Source: Diphasiastrum complanatum
Taxonomy: Eukaryota; Streptophyta; Lycopodiopsida; Lycopodiales; Lycopodiaceae
DNA length: 64,000 bases
Direction: 5' to 3'
Assembly: GCA_029204225.1 (NCBI GenBank)
Contig: CM055107.1
Span: forward strand, 1,040,128-1,104,127
This document shows, piece by piece, positions 1 to 9,187 of the stretch. The stretch's first letter is position 1. Each line of letters begins with the position of its first letter. Under the pieces are notes generated by a model. It did no database searches and was not told the origin of the DNA. It worked only from the letters and a program-made list of their open reading frames with translations. A program made the translations under genes and the position numbers.

Positions 1-281
1 ATGGCCGCCACTTAGTTATAAGTCATGAGTCTGTTAATGTTTTTCTTTCAAGCTTAGGTTCCATAGAATCAGTATATTGCATATTATAGTTAGCTATTTT
101 GACCTGTAATGCAGTATGCACACTACAAGTGAACAATTTATTCTCGTAAATAACAGATAAGGTAGTTTGGCATCTTTTCCTGGCTGAACCTCTTCACGAC
201 TTTTGGATACTTTTCTGAGGTGTGTCCCAAAACAGGAGCTCATGATCTTTTGGTATCTCAGGGCAACCAACTTCATGTCAC

Positions 282-485
282 ATGAGTTTTTTGAAATGGT
301 GGGGCAGCAAACTTGATGTTGAGAAACAGATTTTCTGCAACAGATCATTGAACATGAAAAGCATTGTGGCTATTGGATTTGATATGGATTACACACTGGC
401 CCAATACAAGCCTGATTCTTTTGAGTCATTAGCTTATAAGGGCACCATTATGAAGCTTGTTCATGATCTTGGATATCCCAAAGAG
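282..485 (+). CDS. 5'-nucleotidase exon 1 (first exon seen in window)
   Basis: Carries the conserved stretch KQIFCNRSLNM followed by HAD motif I, GFDMDYTLAQY; the nucleophile Asp codon is near 381 and the second Asp two codons later. Ends GAG|gtttgc at 485, phase 0. The 5' edge is uncertain: the frame is open back to an ATG at 282, but a CAG at 305-307 could be an acceptor, and an upstream exon outside the window is possible. The conserved family sequence begins only at about codon 12, so the 282 ATG is a provisional start. Confidence 0.85.
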
Positions 486-1090
486 GTTTGCTTCCAATTT
501 TCCCTTCTTTTTGACTTCACATATTTGACTTGATTTACTAACCTATATCTCGACCCTCTCTTGTTTGTTTCTGGCATGTTTTTTTAAATTTTCTGATGCA
601 ACCTGTAAATTTTTGCATCTAACATATAACTTTGGCTACTTATCACAGACCTCTTTTCAATTTTCTCATGCAATCTAGAAATCTTTCCATGTAACATATA
701 TCTTTGGCCACGTTCTCTACAGCTCTATATCTCCTCATTTGGAGAGTTCAGAGACAAGTGCCACCGTCATTTTATGCCAGTCTTTCAGTTCCTAACTTTG
801 ACAAGCCTTTGTGAAACTGAAAATGACACAATCTTGGGACATTAATGACCTTTATGTGACCCATTTTTATGTATGATGTATTTCAACATTTTTAAGACCC
901 TTTTTACAAACCTTAAGAGCAAGTTCTGACAAACACATGCTGGATGGTTTTGATTTCATCACCTTAATGGGATGCACACTTAAAGAATGCATCTCTCGTA
1001 ACAACATACAGTGTACATAGAATAGTCAAAACCTGAAATTTCTTTTTGAGGTAAAAAACCATAATGGTGCTTTATTATCTTACCTCTTTC
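486..1090 (+). other. Intron 1, first part; no feature seen
   Basis: AT-rich sequence with no recognisable coding or repeat feature. It starts with the GT donor of exon 1. Confidence 0.6.
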
Positions 1091-1518
1091 CTTAGAAACC
1101 CGTTCCGACCCTTTTGGGTCGGAACATACTGTACGTTCCGGAATGTACTGGGTCAGAACATTTTTGTTGTTGTTGTTCTGAACATCTATTACAGCTGCGG
1201 CTACCTGTGGAGAACTCAAGTCCATTCCAGGGATGGACGAGCCATAGAGAATGAAAGGGAAATCAATATAAATTATTCAAGCTAATCGGAAGCTCGAACT
1301 AACCAGGAGAACGTAACTGGTTGTAGTAGCTTAACTGGGAGGTCAGCACACAAACACTTCCAAGCAGATTCAATCAGAGCTGAGCGAGGTAGAGAATGTC
1401 GGATTTGATGGCAGGAAGAGCGATAATCTCAAATGCTTTTTCCTTTGTTAAAAAATACGTATTTTAATTTTTTTTTGGTCATGTTCCGTTCTGGAACGCG
1501 TGGAACGGGCAACTAAGC
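1091..1518 (+). mobile_element. Short TIR element (MITE-like), copy 1
   Basis: About 430 bp with no coding capacity. The right end GGAACGGGCAACTAAGC matches, in the opposite orientation, the left end of the element at 45851-46519. The left end CTTAGAAACCCGTTCCGACC is a diverged version of the other TIR (CTTAGTTGCCCGTTTTGACC). Both copies share internal GTTCCGGAA/ACTGTA motifs. The class is unknown; a TA next to the terminal GTTGCCC could be a 2-bp target duplication. It lies within intron 1 of the host gene. Confidence 0.5.
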
Positions 1519-1906
1519 CTCTAGGCTCTTTCTTACATGCTTTTATTTTTCAAAAGTTGAATTTATATTTGATATGCTTGCGTACACTACACCATCAAAA
1601 CTTGATGCTTACCCTTTCTTCTAATGTTCCACTGATGAAAGAAAGTCACTAGTATGATAAAGCATGAACCCATTGCATTAGTCATTCTTTATGATGATAA
1701 TACCTGGTACCTACCATCTTTTACTTTTGAAATGACCTGTTTGCAAAAGGTCCAAAAAATTTGTCCCTGAAATAGAGTTCTTAAAAAATGGTAAGTAATT
1801 TATCCTCCAATGAAAGACCTCCTTTCCTCTCATTTGAGGTTAGGAGTCCAATCAGACATACAAGAAAAAAAGAATTTGTAACTGATTCACATTTTGAGGG
1901 TTGCAG

Positions 1907-1984
1907 CTGCTAAAATGGACATTTGACTGGAAGTACATGGTGAGAGGCCTTGTTGTTGACAAAAGGAGGGGAAACATTCTCAAG
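1907..1984 (+). CDS. 5'-nucleotidase exon 2
   Basis: 26 codons between ttgcag and AAG|gtgact, phase 0 at both ends. It encodes the segment containing FDWKYMVRGLVVDKRRGNI, a hallmark of plant HAD-IG nucleotidases that directly follows motif I. It was found by matching the family, since the exon is too short to stand out as an open frame. Confidence 0.93.
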
Positions 1985-2333
1985 GTGACTATTTTGCATT
2001 CATGTCTCTCCAGGTGATCTTTCTTGTAGATCTTTTTGTGAAAGTTCAAATTTACATTCTGGAGCAAAAAGTATATAAAAATACATAGCAGTTTGCACTT
2101 GGATTAGCATTATCAGAAAGCATATGAATATTTCAGCTAGACAGTTCTATTTCTTTGCTTTCTTGTATATCCCTTTCTGTGGACCTCAAGGAGAGGAGAG
2201 GAGGTTCTGACCAACATGCCACTTTGTTGGAAGTTAAACGTCTTGTAGATATGAAGTCTGATTTTTATGGACTAAGTCAAGCATTTCTTGAAAAAAAACT
2301 CTTCAATTAATGTGTTTTGAAGCTGATTTTCAG

Positions 2334-2554
2334 ATGGATCGTCACAAATACGTGAAAGTGGCCTACCATGGATTCTGTGAGCTGTCAAGGGAAGAACGCA
2401 TGTCAACCTATGGGATCACACTTTCTCAAGAATCCTATGATGAGCCTGATTATGCTCTGATTGATACATTATTTTCTCTAGCAGAAGCTTATATCTTTGC
2501 TCAGCTAGTGGACTTCAAAGACTCATTTCCTGAACGCCTACGCCTCATACTGGA
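2334..2554 (+). CDS. 5'-nucleotidase exon 3
   Basis: Starts after ..ttttcag with MDRHKYVKVAYHGF and continues through DEPDYALIDTLFSLAEAY and AQLVDFKD. The donor is placed at GGA|gtatgt (2554) because joining to exon 4 then creates GAC-TAT (DYEQMYKDV), which matches the family. Length 221 nt; ends in phase 2. Confidence 0.93.
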
Positions 2555-3360
2555 GTATGTAATGCAATACCCATAATCAAAAGCCTGTAGTTTAAGATGA
2601 TCTATTGCATTTTCAGCTGACAATAACTACATTGATGGAGCATACCTTCTTTGCTCATGTTTGGAGCAAGCTATTATAATCTTCCATCGCGACTAACCCA
2701 CTATACATCAGGAAAAATGCTTCAAAATTTTCCTTGGAAACCTACCTGCTTGCCCAGCCCATCTTCTGAGTCTACCCAGCATGAAAAGACCTTTTGTTTG
2801 CTTTATTATTTTATTGTGTGAGCTTGAAACTAGGGCTCCCTTTTCGCCCCGCTTTTAACTTTTAAATGATGATGAATATATTTGTCTCTTGTGGCATGTG
2901 AACTATCGTTGCTTACTCTCAATATGTGGAAAGCCTTATTGTATGGGTAAACCTTATATGTTGTTGTTTTTTCCTACTTATAGTTATCGGTGCAAACCTC
3001 ACTGTCGATGTCTCTCTAGGCTTTTGATTTACTTGATAAATCTTTTGGGATGAAAGTCTAAAGCCCACAGGATGAAGGTATTTCATATAGTAACCAATTG
3101 AGGTTGATCTTCTGTGAGAAGCACCTCGTATGTTGTTTTTGCTTGCCAAGTTACATCTATAGTTCTAGAAACCAAATGTTTTTTCTTTGTATGCACTGTA
3201 ACGTTTACACTTGGTGGGTTTTGAGCAATACTGTTGTGTCTCAAATCACAACTAGGCTGAAACCACTATTTTTTTTGTTTATTGCGTCAAATTGCCAGCA
3301 TCTGTTACTATGAAGATAGTTGCATTTCTGTTCTTACTAAGGTTTTATTATGCCACACAG
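2555..3360 (+). other. Intron 3; no feature seen
   Basis: 806 bp of T-rich intron. No repeat or gene recognised. Confidence 0.6.
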
Positions 3361-3453
3361 CTATGAACAAATGTACAAAGATGTGCGAGCTGCAATAGAT
3401 TTATGTCATCGAGATGGCACAGTAAAACACGCAGTTGCTGACGATCCCAGCAA
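3361..3453 (+). CDS. 5'-nucleotidase exon 4
   Basis: 93 nt between ccacacag and CAA|gtatga. Encodes YEQMYKDVRAAIDLCHRDG and then VKHAVADDPSK, the linker that leads to motif II in this family. The open frame reads on past the true donor into the intron, so ORF length alone would mis-place the end. Confidence 0.92.
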
Positions 3454-3668
3454 GTATGATGAACTTTTTTTTTTTGACTTGATATCAAGAGGTTCCTCCA
3501 TCCTTCCTGTTGTGTTTTCTTCCAAGAAAATTTGGTTTCATGCATAAAAATTGAGAGTCTTTATATACAATACATCAAAATCGCATGGTGTATGGCCATA
3601 CTAAAAAGCATTAGGAGCAGCAAATAACAGGTGCTTACAAACTCTCACCTTGTGCTGAGCTCTTTCAG

Positions 3669-3752
3669 GTATATCATTGAGGATCAACACGTTTTGCCAA
3701 TGCTGCAACTGCTTCGTGACTCTGGTCGCATGACTTTCCTTGTTACAAATAG
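3669..3752 (+). CDS. 5'-nucleotidase exon 5
   Basis: 84 nt between ctctttcag and AAT AG|gtaaat. Encodes YIIEDQHVLPMLQLLRDSG and then RMTFLVTN, with the Asn and first two bases of the Ser codon of HAD motif II (TNS). The Ser codon is completed by the first base of exon 6, 13.8 kb downstream. Confidence 0.92.
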
Positions 3753-4559
3753 GTAAATTGACAGCTATAGGCACCTTATTATGCTTTTAGCTCTGAATAA
3801 GCATAAAAGTCAATTCCCAGATGATTTCAGCCCGCATGATGTGTAAATTATCTAATAATGATCAAGCAAAGGCGTAACCACAATCACCAAATAATTTCTG
3901 TTTAACAGGTCATACCTGCTGAAATCATCTCTGAAATTAACTTTTGTAAGCCAAGTATTGATGTCCATGAACTCTTGCTATCGAATTGGTAATGATTATC
4001 AGAATGACAAGACAATTTTCATGAACTAGTTAAGAGTACGTAATCGCTTTAAGCATCACATACAACAATAATGGAGATCAAACTCAAGGATCATATAACG
4101 ATCTCCAACTAAGATCAATGCATGAACAACAATGAGCTGAGCAGGAGAGGATTTGCAGTTCTTTCTGGAGGAGCTACATGTGTCTTCGACAAGGAACTCA
4201 CAAACTCAAGGAGCAAAAACAGTCAACTTTTAAATGACAAGAGGGTTATTGTAGTGGGTTTCTTTCCTTGCCTAATCTCAAACTAAGATCTAGTTAATCT
4301 AGCATCAAAGAGACGAAGTTAGCTGTCACGCATAGATTCGTTCCCATGAGAGCGATAGTATAGTTCAGATTTCAACATGAATGGAGGATTCACATCTAAC
4401 TCTAACATCCATTAACCCTAAACATTAACACTACATCCATTAACACTACGATTCATTAACACTACGCATCCACAATAAGATAACTTACTCTTTCTCTCTC
4501 TCCCTTTCTCTCTCATGAAAAGTATAATAACATACAATCCCAATAACAATCAAATCCAA
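3753..4559 (+). other. Intron 5, start; host intron passing into the outer end of gypsy A
   Basis: Starts with the exon 5 donor. Somewhere in this stretch the host intron gives way to the U5 end of the minus-strand gypsy LTR; I could not place that border. Contains a short CT-rich patch near 4492-4517. No gene. Confidence 0.4.
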
Positions 4560-4724
4560 CAATTAGCAAAATCCAAAGCATGAGAGATGGAGGAAAAGTG
4601 ATAGAGAGCAAGGACATTCATCAATCCATTTCTGAAGAGAACCAATCTGCTTTATTGAAATGAGGAAATGAACATGTGTAGGAACTCGAGTTGGTCCCTT
4701 TTTATAGTAGAGAGGAGGACCCTG
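4560..4724 (-). repeat. Gypsy A 3' LTR, promoter/poly(A) part beyond the copia insertion
   Basis: On the minus strand it has a TATA-like ACTATAAAAAGG (about 4698-4709) and AATAAAG about 40 bp further on, in the order expected for U3-R. It abuts the copia LTR at 4724, where CCCTG mirrors CCCTA at 8849-8853. I infer it continues the LTR segment at 8849-9137. The outer end is not defined. Confidence 0.55.
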
Positions 4725-5765
4725 TGTTGAAATATAAACCTAGTTAAATAAATAAAACATAGCACATGGTTTTATTTGGAGGCCAAAGTTTTTAAGGCCC
4801 AAATAAACTTAGGCAGATTTTTTTTACAAACTCATGGAGGGCCTTCTTGCATGATGATGCCACTTGTCCACTTGAGTTTGGTAGACCCCCATGCACATGT
4901 GCATGGGGGAGAATAAGTTAGTTTGCCATCTATCATGACATGCATGCAACATGCAAAATGCATGCATGAGAATTTTGACACTTGGCAATTGCATGCCAAG
5001 TATTGTACATACTCGAACTCTATTTAATAGAGTCTCCACGAGTTGGAGAGTGTGTTGAATGGAATCATCTTCCATCTTCATCATTTTTCATTTGTCTCCT
5101 TGATCTGAATACTTGTAGGAGGTCGCATTTGGATCTGATCTGATCTTTTACATGTTTCTCCCTCTCCTCTCTTCAGATTTTGATGAGGACAGTTGCATAC
5201 TGATCCTTGGAGAAGAGCGCTACCATTCCTATGCTTTCTAGCTTCAATCAAAGTGTTTCCATGATCAGAACAACCATCATTCAGATCTGATTGGGCACTG
5301 GATCCGGATTTGCTTGATCCTTCATTTTTTCTTAATGAATTGTCAGAATCAAATGAGATCAATTGCATAAGGTTTCTATTGCATAGGCAGTATCAGTAGA
5401 AGCAATCAGAAGTCAATCTGAATCTGATTTTTCCATTTGCATGTGCAAGTACTAGTCCATGCATATTGCATGCATGCCTCTAGAATTCTTCAGATTTCTT
5501 GCATGTTTCCACAGTTGCTTGCATGTTGATTGCATGTCACTACAGTTGCTTGCATGTTGATTGCATGTCACTACAGTTGCTTGCATGTTGATTGCATGTC
5601 ACTGTATTTTCTTGCATGTTGATTACATGTCATTGTATTTGCTTGCATGTTGATTGCATGTTGCTGATTTTGATCTATTTTGAGTTGTAGAAGACCATCG
5701 AGGATTCCTAGGTTGGTAAACCTCGATTTAACGATTCTTTCTATCTCTATTTTCAATTTATAACA
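4725..5765 (+). repeat. Copia 1 5' LTR
   Basis: 1041 bp, TGTTGAAATATAAACC.. to ..TTTATAACA. Differs from the 909-bp 3' LTR mainly by about 90 bp near 5155-5250 that is missing downstream, and by copy number of a 31-bp repeat. Aligned parts are otherwise very similar, which suggests a fairly recent insertion. Confidence 0.92.
5514..5665 (+). repeat. 31-bp tandem repeat in copia 1 LTR
   Basis: GCATGTTGATTGCATG recurs at about 5521, 5552, 5583, 5614 and 5645, an exact 31-bp period with five units. The 3' LTR has three full units and one short one (8645-8742). Confidence 0.9.
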
Positions 5766-5766
5766 G

Positions 5767-5778
5767 TGGTATCAGAGC
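5767..5778 (+). other. Primer-binding site of copia 1
   Basis: TGGTATCAGAGC, complementary to the 3' end of plant initiator tRNA-Met, one base after the LTR. Confidence 0.93.
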
Positions 5779-5779
5779 T

Positions 5780-6763
5780 ATGGCTTCTACTTCTACTTCT
5801 ACTTGTCAGGCAAGGACAACGATCGTAGATGGATCCAACTATCCTGCATGGAGATCAAAGGCTCGACTGATCCTGCAAGCTGAGAAGCTGTGGCCTTATG
5901 TTGATGGGACCATTCCCAAACCGCATGTACCTGATGTAATAAATACAGCAGCTTATGAAGAAGATTTAAAAGATCTTCACGCCTGGTTGCATGCAGATTC
6001 GAAAGCTAAAGTAATAATTTCCCAAACCGTTTCGGAAGATATCTTTCTCACTGTTGCCAATTCAACTACAACAAAGGAGATGTGGGATGAACTTGCTCGA
6101 AGGTTTGAGTCCAAATCACAAACTCAAATCTTATATCTGTTTGAGCAACTTACTAGTTTAAAGTGGGATGGAATTTCAGATTGTGATACTTTTCTTTTCA
6201 AGTTACAATCTTTGTTTAGTGCTCTACAAAGTGCAGGTAGAATAACTCCCAAGGAGGAGAAACTTACGTACCTACTGCGAGCACTACCACACTCCTACAT
6301 CCACATGTGACCTGTTCTTACAGGTAAATCCTTTGAAGAGGCCATTCAAAGCTTTCGAGAGGAGTATCTCATGCGGCAAGGAAGTTCACCTTCTCAAGGA
6401 GGAGCTAGAGCTTTATATGCGAAGAAAGGAAAGGGCAAGGCAAAAGGACGCGGAAACCAGTTCCAAGCTACTAGCATGCAAGATCCAAACAATAAAGATT
6501 CCAAAGTGGAATCATCTGAGCCTAAGTCAAAGAAATCTTTTTGCAACTATTGTAAAAAGCCAGGATATACTCTTGATAAATGTTGGGCTAATTCTAGACT
6601 ACCTTGTAGACATTGTGGCAAAACTGGTCATTCATCTTTCAAATGCTATTCTAGGCCTAACAATAGTAAAGCCAATGTTTGTCAAGAGGAACAACTTTCT
6701 TCTAACTCAAGCAAAGAGGAAAACAGTCTGGCTGCTTTTTGTTTGTGTAGAATATTGTTTTAA
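5780..6763 (+). pseudogene. Copia 1 gag with two zinc knuckles
   Basis: Starts at ATG 5780, just after the PBS. Codes a copia-type capsid (VDGSNYPAWRSKARL near residue 15; MWDELARRFES near residue 110) that packages element RNA. One in-frame TGA at 6308-6310 splits it; the same frame continues through EEAIQSFREEYLMR to CNYCKKPGYTLDKC (the usual His is Tyr) and CRHCGKTGHSSFKC (complete CCHC). The frame closes at 6763 while the protease-like region continues in another frame, so there is also a frameshift near 6720-6760. Confidence 0.85.
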
Positions 6764-7097
6764 TTCTACTGATAATACTTCCGAAGTTGTAGATTCTAGA
6801 GCTACTGCTCATATCATCTCTAATAGAGCTATGTTGTCTAGTTATTCTCCTACTTACACTCAGAGATATGTCATTTTAGGAGATGGTAGTCAACATGATG
6901 TTTCAGGAATAGGAAGCTTGAGTTTACTCACAATTGAAGGTTCTAAAGTTCTTCGAAATGTATTGCATGTACCAACCATGCAAAAGGACTTATTGTCAGT
7001 AGCCCGCATGACAGATGTGGGCATCAAAGTTCTGTTTCTTGACAATCACAATGCTACCATCTATCCCGAGGACACACAAACTTCAGAAGGATACTGA
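6757..7097 (+). pseudogene. Copia 1 protease/gag-pre-integrase remnant
   Basis: Contains VVDSRATAHIIS where active copia proteases read D-S-G-A-T, so the catalytic Gly is Arg here. Further on are YVILGDGS and RNVLHVPTMQKDLLSV, typical of the sequence after copia protease. The frame ends at TGA 7095-7097 and continues in the same frame into the next ORF. Confidence 0.75.
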
Positions 7098-7106
7098 GAA
7101 GCTGAA

Positions 7107-7826
7107 ATGCTGCATGTTGAAGTGGCTTCACAAGTTAACTGTTTGCAGGATGCAATGCAAGAAGAATCTCGTGAGGAGTCGTTTGCATCAAATTGTGTGC
7201 AAGAGATATGCATGCGACATGGTTCTCAAGATGAGAAACCTCTAATTATTGTTTTGCAGGAAGACTCTCAAGAAGAGGAGTCTCAATTATGCAAACAAGT
7301 AGATCCTCATAAAGAGGATACTGTTTTTACTTCCATACAGGAAGAAACTTTCATGACTTGCATGCAGGAAGATCCTCAGCAGGAGTTGCAAGTTGCTATC
7401 ATGCAAAAGTTTTCTCAAGATGAGAGATCAAATTTTAATGAAGTTAATTGCCGCCCAAATCAGCCAATTGCTTTCCCTCTATCAGATCTTGTTTATGATT
7501 TGCAGCTTGTAGGTGAATTGCAGCATGCAGGGGGAGCACATATCATGTTTCAGATTCCAAATGGTTCAATATGTCTATCAAACTGCCTTGGAGATGCAGC
7601 TTTGAAGACCTTTGTGCAAGAACCATATATGGCTGAATCTGTTTATGAAGTTAAAAGAGACAGAGATCTTGAATGGCTTCAACTTGGTGCTGATCAACCT
7701 GGTTTTTCTTTGGAGGAAGAGGACTCCAAATTCCACTTAGTTGGTTGCTGCCTAGATACTTCTTTTGGACAGTTGTATATGCAGCTCCAGTTTGAAGAAA
7801 CACCATTGTTTGATGATGGTGGTTAA
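7107..7826 (+). CDS. Unrecognised acidic 239-codon ORF in the pol position of copia 1
   Basis: Uninterrupted 239 codons in the same frame as the protease remnant, separated from it by one TGA and three codons. It looks like the third part of an ancestral gag-protease-X polyprotein. The first half repeats a short acidic motif (MQEES, LQEDSQEEE, IQEET, MQEDPQQE); the second half is less repetitive (e.g. QIPNGSICLSNCLGDAAL, CCLDTSFGQLYMQLQFEE). No integrase, RT, RNase H, transmembrane or zinc-binding motif is visible. It ends about 100 bp before the polypurine tract. Function unknown; it may be captured or degenerate sequence kept open by chance. Confidence 0.6.
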   Translation: MLHVEVASQVNCLQDAMQEESREESFASNCVQEICMRHGSQDEKPLIIVLQEDSQEEESQLCKQVDPHKEDTVFTSIQEETFMTCMQEDPQQELQVAIMQKFSQDERSNFNEVNCRPNQPIAFPLSDLVYDLQLVGELQHAGGAHIMFQIPNGSICLSNCLGDAALKTFVQEPYMAESVYEVKRDRDLEWLQLGADQPGFSLEEEDSKFHLVGCCLDTSFGQLYMQLQFEETPLFDDGG

Positions 7827-7929
7827 TGTCTACCTACATAGTGAGGGGAACTGTTATGTTTCTAATCCCCGTCACATGCATGTTCAAGAAACATCGGGAG
7901 GCATTAGGGGTTATTTATTTAACAGGTTT

Positions 7930-7938
7930 AAGGGGGAG
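7930..7938 (+). other. Polypurine tract of copia 1
   Basis: AAGGGGGAG immediately before the 3' LTR; primer for plus-strand DNA synthesis. Confidence 0.9.
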
Positions 7939-7939
7939 T

Positions 7940-8848
7940 TGTTGAAATATAAACCTAGTTAAATAAATAAAACATAGCACATGGTTTTATTTGGAGGCCA
8001 AAGTTTTTAAGGCCCAAATAAACTTAGGCAAATTTTTTTTACAAACTCGTGGAGGGCCTTCTTGCATGATGATGCCACTAGTCCACTTGAGTTTGGTAGA
8101 CCCCCATGCACATGTGCATGGGGGAGAATAAGTTAGTTTGCCATCTATCATGACATGCATGCAACATGCAAAATGCATGCATGAGAATTTTGACACTTGG
8201 CAATTGCATGCCAAGTATTGTACATACTCGAATTTTATTTAATAGAGTCTCCACGAGTTGGAGAGTGTGTTGAATGGAATCATCTTCCATCTTCACCATT
8301 TTTCATTTGTCTCCTTGATCTGAATACTTGTAGGAGGTCGCATTTGGATCTGATCTGATCTTTTACATGTTTCAAAGTGTTTCCATGACCAGAACAGCCA
8401 TCATTTAGATCTGATTGGGCGCTGGATCCAGATTTGTTTGATCCTTCATTTCTTCTTAATGAATTGTCAGAATCAGATGAGATCAATTGCATAAGGTTTC
8501 TATTGCATTGGCAGTATCAGTAGAAGTAATTAGAAGTCAATCTGAATCTGATTTTTCCATTTGCATGTGCAAGTACTAGTCCATGCATGTTGCATGCATG
8601 CCTCTAGAATTCTTCAGATTGCTTGCATGTTTCCACAATTGCTTGCATGTTGATTGCATGTCACTACAATTGCTTGCATGTCACTGTATTTGCTTGCATG
8701 TTGATTACATGTCACTGTATATGCTTGCATGTTGATTGCATGTTGCTGATTTTGATCTATTTTGAGTTGTAGAAGACCATCGAGGATTCCTAGGTTGGTA
8801 AACCTTGATTTAACGATCCTTTCTATCTCTATTTTCAATTTTATAACA
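7940..8848 (+). repeat. Copia 1 3' LTR
   Basis: 909 bp, TGTTGAAATATAAACC.. to ..TTTTATAACA; partner of the LTR at 4725-5765, shortened by an internal deletion and fewer 31-bp units. Confidence 0.92.
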
Positions 8849-9137
8849 CCCTAGCCTCTGAATCCTATTGGTCCATTTCTGCCTCCCTAATTATTCAAAT
8901 TTAAAAAGAGTGGGAACCATCCAAATTGGAGGGAAACCCAACTTTATTCACTAACTTGACATTTAGGCCCTGCGACATTAAAAGTCCTGCAAAAAAGGCC
9001 TAAAGTCCTTTTATTGACTTGTAACTAATCAAATAACTATGTGATCATCAGGTTGGACTTACACACGCAGGGTGCCAAATCCCTCTCACTTATTAACTAG
9101 GGTCAGGGTTGTCTTGGGATCCGCAAACCCTCCAACA
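8849..9137 (-). repeat. Gypsy A 3' LTR, U3 start
   Basis: On the minus strand it begins TGTTGGAGGGTTTGCGGATC at 9137, directly after the polypurine tract, and is cut at 8849 by the copia insertion. The CCCT at 8849-8852 matches the other side of the copia. Confidence 0.75.
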
Positions 9138-9138
9138 A

Positions 9139-9150
9139 TATCCCCCACCA
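9139..9150 (-). other. Polypurine tract of gypsy A
   Basis: Minus strand TGGTGGGGGATA directly before the LTR start and about 40 bp after the stop of the long 3' ORF. This shows that the ORF belongs to the element. Confidence 0.75.
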
Positions 9151-9187
9151 AAACTGGTGGCGGTCCCACGACACCTGCGAGATGCAG

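Larger units (their letters stand above)
4725..8848 (+). mobile_element. Non-autonomous Ty1/copia element (copia 1) nested in gypsy A
   Basis: Complete element: two LTRs with TGTT..AACA ends, initiator-Met PBS directly after the 5' LTR, polypurine tract directly before the 3' LTR, and a near-perfect 5-bp target duplication (CCCTG/CCCTA). The internal part is only about 2.2 kb and holds gag, two zinc knuckles, a protease-like region and an unknown acidic ORF. Integrase, RT and RNase H are absent, so it must rely on another copia for mobility. Confidence 0.9.

Noticed and set aside
1-281. Possible earlier exon of the nucleotidase
   Set aside because: No sequence matching the family N-terminus and no convincing acceptor-donor pair; the plant N-terminus is too variable to call by eye.
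94-348. 84-codon minus-strand ORF overlapping nucleotidase exon 1
   Set aside because: Antisense shadow of a conserved exon with no recognisable protein motif.
3348-3545. 65-codon minus-strand ORF over exon 4
   Set aside because: Antisense of a conserved, phase-matched exon.
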